Positions 47,701 to 62,000 of a stretch of DNA of 64,000 nt are shown one piece after another. The notes under the pieces are model-generated. The model was not told the DNA's origin and searched no databases. It saw only the letters and a list, made by a program, of their open reading frames with translations. Source of the DNA: Angiostrongylus vasorum (Eukaryota > Nematoda > Chromadorea > Rhabditida > Metastrongylidae); assembly GCA_018806985.1 (NCBI GenBank), contig JADANN010000450.1:1668835-1732834 (forward strand), written 5' to 3'. Position 1 is the stretch's first letter. Every line of letters begins with the position of its first letter. A program made the translations under genes and the position numbers.

Positions 47701-50700
47701 TTAGCGCTATGAAAGCTGAGAGTTCGAAGGTTACCAAGAGACGTCTGTCTCCAGAAACACTCGAGCTGATACGCCAGCGTGGGGTCGCACGAGCTGTAGG
47801 CAACCGCGAACTAACGTCCGAACTTGCAAAACAGTACAGACAGGCGATAAAAGAAGGTCTTAAAGAGAGAAGAGCAGCAGTAATAGTCGAAGCTGCAGAG
47901 GCTGGGAAAACCATTCGCAAGGACCACTGAAGCTTCGTCAGTTACAAGACCAAAATCATTGCACTCCGACGCCCATACAGAACAGTTACAGCGTCCAGAA
48001 AAGCAATAGAGAAAATCATTCACGAATACTACTCAGATTTCTTCGATAGCCACGTCCACCTTCCGTCATATGAAATAAAGGAGGATGGATATGTTGTGGC
48101 ACCGGTTGTCCCTTCGGAAATCCGACATGCCATTTCGTCGGTGCAAAATCGACCAGCACCAGGTCCGGACAGGATAAGACCAGAACACCTCAAGGACCTT
48201 CCACCAGTCCTCGTAAACACACTGGCTCGGCTGTTCACACGTTACCTGTCTGAATGCAAAGTTCCTACTCAGTGGAAGACCAGCAAAACCGTGTTGTTGT
48301 TCAAGAAGGGTGATCTGCCCGATATCAGCAGCTGTCGGCCAATCTGCTTGCTATCTGTCGTCTACAAACTTTTCACTCGAGTCATCCTAAACGGGATTGA
48401 CAGAACACTGGACGAAGGACAGCCATGTGAGCAAGCAAGGTTTCGAAAAGGATTTAGTACGATGGACCACATCCACACGATAACAAGACTCATCGAAGTA
48501 TCGCGAGAGTGCAAAATACCACTCTGTCTCACTTTCATCGATTTGAAGAAGGCCTTTGACTCAACTGAGTAGAAGCATTCATGGAAGCCATTGGTAGTCA
48601 AGGAGTTCGTACTCAGTACGTAAAGATTCTTCGTGAGCTGTACAAAAATTTCACAACCAAGTTGTCACCATTCTACGACGATATTATCATTGACGACAAA
48701 AGAGGAGTTAGGCAAGGCGATACCATCTCGCCAAAATTATTTATCGCCTCCCTCCAGAACGTCATGCGAACACTGGAATGGAAAAATATGGGAGTGAAAA
48801 TCGATGGTCGGCAGTTACATCATCTTCGCTTTGCTGATGACATCGTCCTTATAACACCAAACATTATCCAAGCGAAACGTATGCTTGCCGGCTTTAATAG
48901 AGCCTGTGGAAAGATTGGTCTTCGACTAAATCTCACAAAAACGATGTTTATGAAGAACGGATTGGTTTCGTATGCCTTATTCATGCTCTATGGAACGAAT
49001 ATCTCCGAATGCTCCAGTTATGTCTATCTAGGTCGGGAAATCAAGATATTGAACGATTTGGCTGCAGAGTTGAACAGAGGGAAACGAGCGGCTTGGGGAA
49101 CTTTTAAGAGCACGGAGGATGTAGTGAGGAGAACAAAGAACACCCGGTTCCATGCCCACCTTTTCGACTCAACGTATTTCCTGCCCTAACATATGCGTCA
49201 GAAACCTCGTCACTGCGTAAACAGAATGAATGATCAGTCAGCGCAGTCGAAAGGACGATGCTTGGAGTATCCTGATCCGAAGCTCCGACCTGCTTCAACG
49301 ATCAAAAATCAAAGATGCCGTTCTGTATCGAAGATAAGGTGGGCCGGACACGTAATGTGTTATGAGTGATAAACGATGGACAAGAGCCGTTAGTGACTGA
49401 ATTATCGAACGTAGTGCAGGAAGACCACCGACCCGATGGTCAGAGTTCTTCACGAAAAGCCTAGAAGAAAGATATGATGCTCGACGAATCCCTAGAGCGA
49501 GCAGAACCCACTGGGCTACTATTGCACGCGATAAGGATAAATGGAAGATTTACTGGCACCCGCTCGAGTCACTCGACGATCAACGGGACTGTAGGTGATA
49601 CAGGTCATTGATCTGTCAACATCACTCGACGTTATGAGGCTTCATCTTACGTCTTAATCAGAGGAGATTTTTCGGCAACGCTGGAGGGATATCAATCATC
49701 ATGGGGCAGTTTTTAGATTTTTACTTTTTATTTTCTGCCTGCTACATTTTTCAATGCTGGATATTATGCGAAACACAACCACAGCGATGTTGAGATATTT
49801 GTAAAACTCCGGACCGAAGGTGTCTGCGGTGGGGAACGAACGCGCTATTACCCTTTCCGAGGGCTAACGCGTTCACGACCACACCAAGCGGGTCCTTCGT
49901 TTCGCCTGTCTTTCAGCTAGTTCTATCGATCATTGCCATCACCCGCCAACAGCATTGATCTGGGGAGCCGACATCGTCATTGAACCCATTTAAGCTGAGG
50001 CTATAGTTGAAATTACAGTTCAATGAGATCATATAGATTTCACAATCACGATTCAATGAAATCACACAGGTTTCGACTACACCTTCAGCTTAACTGGGTT
50101 CAGTGCCGATGTGGGTTCCCCAGATCAATCCCTTTGACAGGTTATTGCTGATGGCACTGATCGATAGAACTAGCTGAGAGAGAGGCGAAACGAAGGACCC
50201 GCATGGTGTGTTGGTAAACGCGTTAGCCCGCGGAGGGGGTGGTGGCGCGTCCGTTCCCCACCGCGGATACCTGCTGTCCGGAGTTTTGCAGATATCTCAG
50301 CATGGCTGTAGTTTTTAGATTATTCCACGTGATTTGCTTATGTTTGAATATTCTCGACATATTATTTACTAGTAGCCTACGACACACCGTTGTATCCGTT
50401 AACAGGTGTGTCAGTCGCAATTGTAACAAAAAGGTTTTAAAATGGCTTGTGATGCGGGAGGAAATGGTTGATCATGAAGTGGTGTTTGTTGCTGCTTTCC
50501 CTATCTACTATCGTAATCACTTAATCACCTTGTATCGTGAAGTGTTAGGATTACCCGTTGTTCTACCATCTCGCCCACCGTTATCCTCATTTCGTTCGTG
50601 TTTTTGCTTCTGGTTTTTTTTTCTGAGCTGTGTTGTTAACTCTAAATGCACCACACGCGGAACTAAGACTTGCAGGAGAAAATTTTTTTAAAAACTTTTC

Positions 50701-53700
50701 ACCATTAGTACTACGCTGAACGCTGGCAATAATATTTATAGTGGATTATTATTAATATTAATATTATTATTTTCTCCCATCAACTGGACTGTTTTAAGGC
50801 TGGAAAAGGGCTCAAATTTGCTCACAAAGAAGTCGCTGACATGAGACACGTGAAAATTCGTTACCACCAGGCCGATGAGGGCTCGGAGGATTTGGCCATA
50901 CACAAGGTCGGTTCTTTAACATTCTATTATTTATCAGCTTTAAAAAAATGGGAGATGGTAAGGCGTTAGTGATTGGTCTCACCGTTCGGGATGCGGCATG
51001 CATTCGACTTGATTGAGCATCATTGAAGTGAATTATATGTTTGGTCCATACAATGAATAGCAGTGGCCCTAGCGATATATCGAGTCAGTGTTTTTTACTG
51101 CCTCAAGGAGCTCTGGTACCAATCTACCGGCTATAGTGGTATGAAAGGCTTGATTAGACCGGGGCGTGGGTGGAACCTAGGGCTATGCTCTTTACAGAGC
51201 ATCTCTGACTTCGTCATACACGCCGTTAATAAATGAGCAAATACAAGTAGCGCAAACATATTACACTTTTACTTATATGGATAAATAGATAAAAACTAGG
51301 AAAAACCATAAAACATAGGTATATGTGTGAGCGTTTGTTTCTTATTATAGACAAATCCTAGCCATTTGCAGAAACTAAAGAAAAGTCTCGCCGATTTCTT
51401 CAATCAGTATGTCGCCATGTTTGAATTGATGCAGATGGTGATCGAGCGAATATTCATACCATACACCATAATCTGGCCGTTTATATCGGTATAGTTAAAA
51501 AAATAAGGCTATTGCAAGTTGTTCTCTGTCCCACAGTAAGATAATTATCTCGGTTCAGATGACTTCGTAAACGATTGAAGAGTTCTATTGCCAACGCAAA
51601 TATTGTAATGATTTGTCTATGTTCTGTAGTTTCCAAGTTTTTGTGCTAATTATGCTTTCCCGTATTGCTGATGAGCTATAGTGTCTAAGCCTTATGATAC
51701 TTATGACTGAAGTTGAACCGAGCGCCAAGCGTTCCTGGGCAACGCACAAAATGGAGTGTGATGCGAAAATAAGTGCAATCTAAAAAACCTTTGCCAAAAT
51801 GCTTATTTTTTTCTTGTTCCAACTCGTTTAAAAAGTGTTCGATTTTGAAAAATTCTTCCGAAAGTATGGCAATTTTTATTACTAAGTCGTTTGGAAGTTA
51901 ATGCACAGCATAGCACTAATTCTCAAAGCTTATTTCATGCACTTCTGCTCTATGTAGAGAGCAGCAATTTGGACAGATCTACTACAGACTCAAACTCGGA
52001 AGCGTGTAATTGGCTTGGAACGCTAAAGAGGTGTGGGACCAAGGAAGTGTCAGTGAAAGCACAGGGCAACGTTGTTTGGAATAGTTTACCTTGGCGAGTT
52101 CAACCTCGATGGTGCGGGAGGTCTCGGACGGCCTTCTGCTGTTGAAGACGATGAAATGAAAGCTTTGGTGGAAACAAATAAAACAAAGTCATTTGAGAAC
52201 TCGCAGATGAACTTAATGTGAACATTCCGGAGCATTTAAAGAAGATTTGAAAAAATTCGAGAGATGGATGTCGGGCTAATTAATAATACGTCGCAAAGCC
52301 GAAGTTGGGATAGCTGTGCTGTCAAGTACTGTTAGTAGATATGTTGATAAGTCGGCTGCATCATGATTTCTGCAGTTTTCGTCACTATGAGATAAGTACA
52401 CACATTCGCTACGAATAAGTTCATATCATATCATAATGGAGAACACAAGGCTGGTATGAGTTCACCTTTATTCATTTGCTTCCCCGAAGTCTATTTGGCG
52501 AGCAGCACCATTTCGCTATAATTTCCGTAATCATTCGATAACATATTCAGGAAAGGTGCACCTTATGAAGTACTACATCACACATGTAAACTATATCTAT
52601 ATATATCCGTCCATGCACTGTATCGAGGGCGCGTATGGCCCAGTGGTCGTATGCACTCTGCAACACACACATGGAATCCATCCCCGCGCTCATAGTCCAC
52701 CAAGCTTTCTATCCGTCCGGGGTCAGCAAATTGGTACCAAACTTGTCTGCGAGGATAGTAGCACTGGCTCGATGCATCGGTAGGCCACCGCGAGTCATTG
52801 TAAAGGCCAAGTATGTATTTAGTCACCTCTAAACGATGCTTAATGAAGTCGAATGCATAGCGTATCCCTCAGGGATTAATCAATGCCAAGAGCTTTATCA
52901 TTTTTTTTATATGCTGTATCGTCGGTAAGCCTAAAGCAAATGCACCAGTAGGAAAGCATTGGACACAGAGACATAACGAGAGTGATTTTGCAGTACGTCA
53001 CCACCTTCGCATAGGAATCAAAAAGTTTAGCGAGCAAAACCCCTCAAAGCATTCTTGATAAATTCTATTATTCCGAAAATTAAGTGCAGGGAGGAATGGA
53101 TCATAATCATACGAGTTTTCACATAGCATTTAACGATCATATGTTAATGTAAGAAAGGCACATCACTCTTCCATGAGAACTCTGTACAGTTGGTCTCCAC
53201 ATGAAATACTTAGTGGAAGACTCATGGAACACCAGAGCAAAGCAGTCGGAAACAAGCCGCCACGAAATGCTCATAAGACATCTAACGGATTATAAATAGG
53301 GCTTTCATGTTATTAATGCTAGTAGCTTCCATTCTGGCAGAGCTTGACACGTGAGTACACCAAGCACTCAGGGCGCGGACCATCGAACTTCCTGCGGTAC
53401 CGTTTCCATACAGTGACAATAATAAATAATGCGTCTCATGAAAAATGCGACGTTCTCCGGTACCCTAAAGTGAAGCTAGCCAACTGGGGGGGGTAACTGT
53501 GAGGTCTGATAGGAATAAATCCAGACTTGCTCGTATCTGCTAGAGATTGATAGAATTGATGTAGAGATAGCGCGTGGGAATGACATTATTCAGTGAAATG
53601 AACTGAAACGAAAAAAGCACGGAAAAAATCAATATTTTCTCAAATATTCTTTCAGACCGCATTGTTCACATACAATTTCAATTATCGTGAAGAATATGAG

Positions 53701-56700
53701 AACAATTTTCTGACGGATGAATTTGATAAAATTGATCTGGATATGGCATTACGAGGCCAGACGAAAGTGCTGCCTCTCAACAAGAATGAGAAACTACAGG
53801 TAATGCTGTCTAGTCACTCACAATTTTGTCTTGTCACATTTTTTCGCATCTACCCAGATCTCCTGCTGTAGTCTTTCACAAGTGATCCCCATTATTTTCT
53901 CTTTCTAATGGCAACCTCGTTTTGGTTTGGAACAGTCGTTATTTAATTGTTCCAAGGCAAAAAAACCTTTCATTGTTCTCGTAGAGAGTATTAGACCTAC
54001 ATAGAAAAAAAAGAAAAGACATTATTTGGTTAGTGTTTTCACGCCTTACCTGTCCTCAGAACCAACCGCAATGACTCCAGGCGATCGTTCGCAGCCTTTT
54101 TGCACTGTCATTGTGGGTCTTCTTACTGAAAAAGCGTTGAATGCTGTTCTATAGCAAATCAGTCAATCTTGTGCTTGTTGAAAATCATGGCGCATCTCTC
54201 AGAGATTAAGCAACGCCCAACCTTTTTTCCTTTTATGCTTTATACTTAGTTATTGACTTTTACTTCTATTAGGTATGATTTGACTTGTTCCAACTCAATC
54301 ATTCTTCTTCACGATCACACCATCGTTTAGTTAGTTTCACTTATCCATCATTTTGAGGACTAGGCAGCAGTTAGGTCAAGGTCGACACCTACCATCAAAA
54401 CTTACATCTACGAAAAAGTATGAGAAGCTATCCGCAGATATACCTATTATTGGCGTCGCTATGTACATATTTATGTGTGTATATGCGTATATATATATTT
54501 GTAAGTGGCTAGAACTCGCCCTACTAAATCTTCCATTTCTCCTTGTCGCGAGCAAGAGTAGCCCAGTGGGTTCTTGACCCTCTAGGTAACCGTTGAGCAT
54601 AATATCCTTCTTCTCTCTTCTAGGGTTTTTGTGAAGATCTCTAACTATGGAGTCTTTGGTATTCCTGCAGTAGGTTTGACATCCTGACAAGCCCGTTAAC
54701 TAACTGCTTTTACCCATCGGTTGTCCTTGATAAGCATTACGTACCCAGCGCACTTTACTGAACACAGTTTGGCGTATGAATGGCGTCTCTGATTTCTGAT
54801 CGCTGATCTAGGTCCATGCTCTGGATCCCGTCCCTGACTTGTATGGCACGGTATGCTCCTAGCACATGCTGCTCTCTTTCTTCAGCTCATCTCTGGTGAT
54901 AAGTCCTTCATCATGTTGACTTTCATCCGAGAAAGATGTAGTTGAAGCATTTGGAGGTATTCGACCTGTTGAGCGTGAATGGAGGATACGAAACCAGTTC
55001 TTCATGAACATCGTTTTTTGTGAGTTTTAGTCGAAGATCAGTCTATCCACAGGCCTTATCAAAGTCAGCAAGCATTCGTTCTGGGCTAAAGCTTGGAGTT
55101 ATAAGAAGGGTTTCGTCAGCAAAGAGAAGGTGGTCTAATTGCGGTCATCGATTTCACTATGTTATCCCATTCAGATGTTCACATAACGTTCTCGAGGGTG
55201 GCGATATATAATTTTGGCGACATGGTGCCTAACCCCTCTTTTGACGTCGATCTTTGTACTTTATGAACTTAGTAGACTGTCCAGGGCTACCATGACCGCC
55301 TCTGTCTCAGTTGAGTCAAAAGCTTTTTTAAAGTGATGAAACTGGGACACAGCTATATCTTGCACTCCCGCAGTGCTTAAATAAGTCTTGTTATCTTGTG
55401 GATGTGGTCTATTTCAGTGAATCCCTTTCTAACCCAAACTTGCTCACACGTCTGTCCGTCATCCAGTATTCTGTCAATTCTGTTTAGAATAACCCAGTTA
55501 AAAAAGCTTTGTAGACGACAGACAGCAATCAGATTGGGCGATATTTGCCGATATCGTGAACGTCTCCGTTTTTTGAACAAGCATGTCTAGTTGACTCTTC
55601 CATTGAATAGCAGTCTTGAAATCTATAGGTAACCTGTAAAGAGCTGAGTGAGTGTGTTTATGAGGACTGGCAGGAGGTTCTTCAGGTGTTCAGATGTTAT
55701 CCTGTCCGAACCTGGAGCTGTTCGATTTCTCATCGACGAAATGGCATGTCGGATTTCGGAAGGGAGATCCGGTGGTACGACGTATCCATCTTTCTTTATT
55801 TTGTATGAGCGATGGAGGACGTGGCTACTGAAGAGATCTGAGTAGAATTGTGATTGATTTTCTCTATTGCCTTTCCGGACGATGTAACTGTTTCGTCTGG
55901 GCGTCGGAGTGCGACCATCTCGGTTTTGTCATTGGCGAGGCTTCGGAGGGCTTTGCGAATGCTTTTCCCAACCTCTGCAGCTTCGACCATTGCTGCTACT
56001 CTTCTTTCCTTAAGATCTTCTTTTATCGCCCTATCTGCACCGTTTTTCAAGTTTGGACGTTTGTTTGCGTTTGCCTGCAGCTCGTGCGATTCCACGCTGG
56101 CGTATCAGCTCGAGTGTTTCTAGAGACAAACGTCTTTTGGTGATTTTCGAACTCTCAGCTTTCATAGCGCTAACGTGAAGATGTTGAATGAGTCGATCGC
56201 ATTCCTCGTCGATGTTATCGACAACGGTATCTTCCCAACAGCCGACTAATGAACTGAATAAGTCCCAGTTTGTGGTGGTTTCGGGACGTTTTTTGAAATT
56301 TAGCGGCTTTTCTCCTTTCAGCGAGAAATGAAATCCTGCATGAAAGATGGGATGGTCCGGTGGCGTGTAGAATTTTGCAGCAACAACAACATCCGTTAGG
56401 AAAATCTTCGATTTACTACGATGTGATCTATTTCGGTCTATAGTCTATATTTGTATTTGTGGTCGTTAGGTACTCTCCACTGGGAGACTTCCAGGTCCAG
56501 CATTGAGTGTGGGGCTTATGGAATTGCGAGTTACCATGCATGGTCTTGGTCGTCATGATAAATTCAAACAGCTGCCTACAGTTCTCGTCCCATTCTAGTC
56601 CCATGTCCCAATGTGACGTTTTTCAGATTTTCCTTTGGGTCTAATCTTAGCTTTAAAATATCCCGTGAATACCTTAAAAGAATGTGCGGTATTTCCCACA

Positions 56701-58964
56701 GAATATTTCTGATCCATGTGGAAAGCTTCGACTTCATCTTTGTCAATACTTGATTTCGGTGCATCGTCTATGAAGGCCGGTATCGATCCACATATCTTCA
56801 ACCTGATAGCCACGTATATCTGGCTGAGCTATGAGCGTGGGTGCAGGATCTACTCATGGGTAGCTTGCCAGTATCTTCCAAACTAGACGAGGGAGGCCAT
56901 TTGTTGGAATTGACTCCCAACCTTCTGCCCTTCTTCCCAGTAACGTTATTGGAGACTTCTGCACAAATAGATTCGTAGAATACAATCCGCATAGACGAGA
57001 ACACATCTACGTTCGCATGCATGAATACGTCCTCGTTAAGACAGGGGGGTACACGTAGATTTGGCACGGCAGAAACAGGGAGTCTGTGCCCTGGATCCAT
57101 ATGCATATCAGGGAGGCAAAAATTCGCTTTTGACACCAGATGATGCCCCCACGTTGCCTCACGACTAAGCAGCATGAGATGCCTTTGTTCGTGCTCCTTA
57201 TTTGAATTGTAGAACGAAAAGATTGATTCTCATCATGCCGGTCGAATATGCGGAGCGTACTGTGTAACGCTCAGGGTTACGCGAACAAATGACGGTGGTT
57301 TCTGGACTCATGCAATGATTAATAAAATAAGCTGATTTTCTCTCATTGTTTCACTCCTTTCGTTTAAATGAAAGATACAGAAACTGAGGCAAAAGATGGT
57401 GGAACCTGTTCGGTATTCACTTTTATTCAGAAAGCCTCATAGTTATGCGAAAATTAGAGTAAAAAGTCGGAAATGCTTTTCTTAACTATGATAAAGAATG
57501 CACAGTTTACTTAGTGACAGAAATAATAGCTGTGAGAATTCCTCCAGTATCTTGTAATGCAACGTGAGCAAAGCTCCGCAGTTGGCTTCAGGAATCTCTA
57601 CTATAACATATTTTCCACTATGTGAGCAGGATGAGTATCTCAGTGGAGGTCAAAAAGTGTAACAAGTAATAAATAACAATGAACAAAAAAACGAGTGTTT
57701 GAGAAGGTAACATCAAGAACGATAGTTGTGCTTGATGTTTAGGAGATAAATCCTAACGAAAGGTGAGAAAAGCCGGCAATTAGCCTCTTTCTTTTATACC
57801 GGGACCTTCTTAAAAAAACACATTTTCGCAGTTTCCTTTTCTAACGAATATTCACTTCCAGTACATTCGAAGAGCATCATGGAAGATGACATCCAAGGAG
57901 AGGACGTTCTATAGACTACGCTTAGTCTTGACGCTTATCCTTAGCTCGACACCGTTCTCTTTCATTTGTATGGACGTGGGCGTGTATTCGGTGAGGAATG
58001 GTGATATTACGAATTATTTTTTGGGTATTAACTAAGCTGAAAAAGGTGTTTCAAGCACTTTTCTTTCGAACGAAACTATAGTTTTTGCTTGACAAATTGC
58101 TTATAACAAGATATTGATCCGATCAACCTATAAATATTACTCCCATTTGTCCCAAGGGTACGCACCATTTTTAGACCTCTTCTTCTCAACTTATTCCCAA
58201 TATTTTTACAACCATTTTTTAAATATATGCTTTATTCAATGCTTATTATTGCTTGTAAAGACTGAGATGTTTCTTTACCAGCAAAGAACAATATGCCTGT
58301 TTTGTCGGAAAATTCCGACTTTTACTGCTGGTGTGCTGGAGTGGAAGCTGCTACTGGGGTTTGCGAATTTTTTTTGCTTCGATCCGTTTCGTCAGTGCTC
58401 GTATCACCAATAAAGAGGCTATTGAACCTTGTTGTTACGGCCACCAAATACTTGCCATTAGGATAAACGATATTTAAAGACCGTCGTCCATCCTAATATA
58501 TTTTAGAGACTTGGTATATACACATATCTACGTGTACGTACATATAGAACATATATAACTTACTTGACATTTGACACTTGAACGGCCCGTCCTCACTAGT
58601 TGTGCGGGCCCCAGCATAATCACCATTTTTCGGCGATTTGCTGGTCAAGGCATTGTGGTTCCCTGGAATTTCGAGGACAGCCTGGCCAAAGTCTGCCCCA
58701 GGTCGTCACCACGACAGCAGTTTCAGCCCTTGTGGATCAGAGGGAGATTTGCCACAATGCGACTTTGATACCAGGACGGTGGTGGATCCAGGTATTGGTT
58801 TACTCTTAACTAGGCTTCCTGATGGAAACGCTGGACTCGTTCTCAGCTTGGTAGACCCTGCCAGGGGGATGAATCCCTCCACAGTACATCGCTGTCCGAC
58901 ACCCAGGAACACCTTCCAGCCACGATGAGGCGGTAAACCATTGGGAGGTGTATAACTTATACAC

Positions 58965-59007
<43 letters not shown>

Positions 59008-62000
59008 GTCAGTGCTTTAGACCGGTAGAGTCTAGTGTCCTCTGTAGGTTGTACACGTCCATTAGGTGTCATGCTTTTGTTGCGGATATCACATATTTTA
59101 AATTACGCATGAATCATTAATTCTGTTTTTATCTACATTATACAAATGTATATAAGTTTCCATATGATCGTTTATTGTGTCGTAACTCTCTAAATCAGGT
59201 TCTATCGAATGTCTATTACTACACTGGTCTTGTGACAATTGATTATCCATCCCATTATGAAGTAAAAGTGAGTGTTTTCACCGTCTTTCGTCTACTAGGT
59301 CTAAGAAAATTGATAAAAAAATGGTTTAATGTGGAATACTAATAGGCTTTTTTTTTGTAAAAGTGCATAATTTGAACGGGCTTCGTATTCATTTTATAGA
59401 ATGAACTCCCAAAGGTTTACCGCCTTATCTTGACTTGGAGGTATTCCTGGGTGTCGGACTGCAATGTACAGCGGTGGGATTCATCCCCCAGCAGGGCCTC
59501 CCATGCTGAGAAAGTGTCCAGCGTTTCCATCAGGAAGCTCAGCAATGAGTAAACCACTACTAGGACCCATTGCCGTCCTGGTATCGAGTTAGTTGCATGG
59601 TGGCAAAACTCCTTGTAATCCACAAGGGCTGCGACTGTCTGTGGTGATGACCACCTGGGGCAGACTTTGGCGAAGCTGACCTGGGAACTACAAGTAAACA
59701 ATGGCTTGGCCAGCAAAACTCCCAAAAAATGGAGAATGTGTTGGGGCCGCACAAGCAGTGAGGGATGGGCCGTCCAAGTATCCAAATATGTAAATTTATA
59801 GAACGAATGCGTTTGCAGTTTTTCATTTTCACTTTGTTTTTTTTGTTTCTCGTATTACCAGAATTATTTTGAGTATATCCTCATACATTCAATTCCGTCG
59901 AAAATTTCTAGGTGTCAGGTACAGGTGAAGCTGCTAAAATGATGAGAGCTATGCAGGAAGTGTTTTCGCCGCTTACATCGGATATTCGTGAAAGAGATGA
60001 TCGGTGAATATGAAAGAGTTTTCTCTCCATAGTTCATGACGCAGTTTTTCTTTCGTCTACTTGCAAGAGTCACAAAATTACATAATAATTTCATAGGACT
60101 GCTGTGAGCGTTTGAAAAAAGGAATCGGCCAAGTTATGAACATCACCGTTTCTGGTTCCTATATTAAATGGATTATTTTTTATTACTCTATTTTTTAATT
60201 ATTGATTATCATTTACTTTTATTTATTATTTTTATTTTTTTTGTTTTCATTTCGGGATTATTTTTTTTCACCGTGTAACCTCAATTCCCTCTGTAAGCAT
60301 TTTGAACAACAAAAGTGTCAAGTGTTCATGTTGTTCAATGTTCAAACTCCCGCCCCACCCCCCACACACTTGTTGAAGTGAAAAATAAACTTCCCCTAAA
60401 TCTCTTTTTCCTTTTATAAGCACTGTATAGTAGGAAAAATGGTTAAAAAACTTTACATGTGACTACATTCTCAAATCAAAGCGCCATTTTTGTTTTAGAT
60501 GGCGGAACTGTTTCGTCGAACCAAATCCTCCAGACGAGAACACATTGTGGACCATCATTCTGTTATTCATCATCTCCATTTTTCTTTGTCGATTTCAGGT
60601 CTGTGTACGGCTATCATAGTTCTCTTTTGTAGAACTTCGTTTCTGTAGTCCTGTACGATTCAGACATCTACTTCGGATTTGGCTACATAATTCGCTGGTC
60701 CGCTTTCTTCATTTTCTCCTCCAATCTCTATTCTCGTCAGACTTCCATCGACCTTCACATCGATTCATGTTCTCCAGCAGTGATATACACAATAATGATT
60801 GTGTTGGATACATCGAATACTTAATTAGCCTAACCTTGACGTGATCAGTGTAGCTTCGGTTGCCATGAAAACATATTCTTTTTGCAGTTTGTCAAGACGC
60901 ATGAGCCACTGAATTCGTCATGCCATTCTGGGAAATTTTTCGTCTGACTAGGTGTTTTCTAGCGTTTTGAGACGGTCGACGAGCGTTTTTTCTCATACAC
61001 CACGAAAGTATGCGTGACTTTGGGAGATTTTTTAGATTTCTCAGAGAAAGTCCCTACCTTATTTGGTACCGATAACTGCTCTCCGCTTGCTCTCTGTAGC
61101 ATTCATTCGGTCTCTGTGAGGGGTTTTTTCTATTCAGAATGAAGGGCTTAAGGTGCTGAAATGTTAAGATTCTTAAATGTTCCATGACGTCTGCAAAAAA
61201 ACTTTCTCTTTGTCGTTCGTATAGTAACGCTTCGTTTGACGTCTACCAGATTGCTGATTTGTCACGGTGTGAGCCATATTTTCGATCTAACTTCCTTTCA
61301 GCGTGAGTTCGCTTTTGTCTGCGAGTAACAGAACTGTTCGCTATAATCTGTCATTTTTTCTTCTCTTTGTCAGTAAACTAGTAAGAATTAAAAGTCATAT
61401 CATTATACTTAGAACCCTCTACTCCGCAAGTTAATTAAACGATTTCAGGCTTGGATGTCTAGACAGTCGCTGGCACTAGCGGATAACTTCTTTCCGGATC
61501 GAGTAAGACCAAGGGCGTTAATGTTGTACAATCGAATTCTCCAATCTAGAAAGAATATATTAGGAGCAATGTTAGAAGAGAAGAAGGTGATGTATTAATG
61601 TTAAGGGTGATAGCGACTGAGAGACTGTTGGACGGATTAAATAGAGTTTCTAAAAAACTTGATTAGTGACTATTTTAATGAATGAATTAACAACCGTTAC
61701 ACGGAACTAGCGTTAACTTTTGATGTCTGAAGCGTAAATCTTCTTCATATACCTTGTGAATTGGAGCCCATTCTTGCCGACCTATCTGCTCCTCACATAC
61801 GACTGGACGTCAGTTGACATCGGATCTATATGGAAAGACGAAAGCTTGTTTCACCTCAACCTATGTGCGTCGTTACGGTCACACAACACCAATTTGTCGC
61901 ACTTCCACCTTTCTTAACGGATCTGGGCGTTCAAAAACTGTTAAATTCGGAAAATTCTCTTCTTCTATGTTATTTCTAAACTATTTTACCGACGATTACC

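Noticed and set aside
50239..50691. 150-codon plus-strand open frame
   Set aside because: Begins inside the family B repeat, has no recognisable domain and lacks conservation elsewhere in the window.
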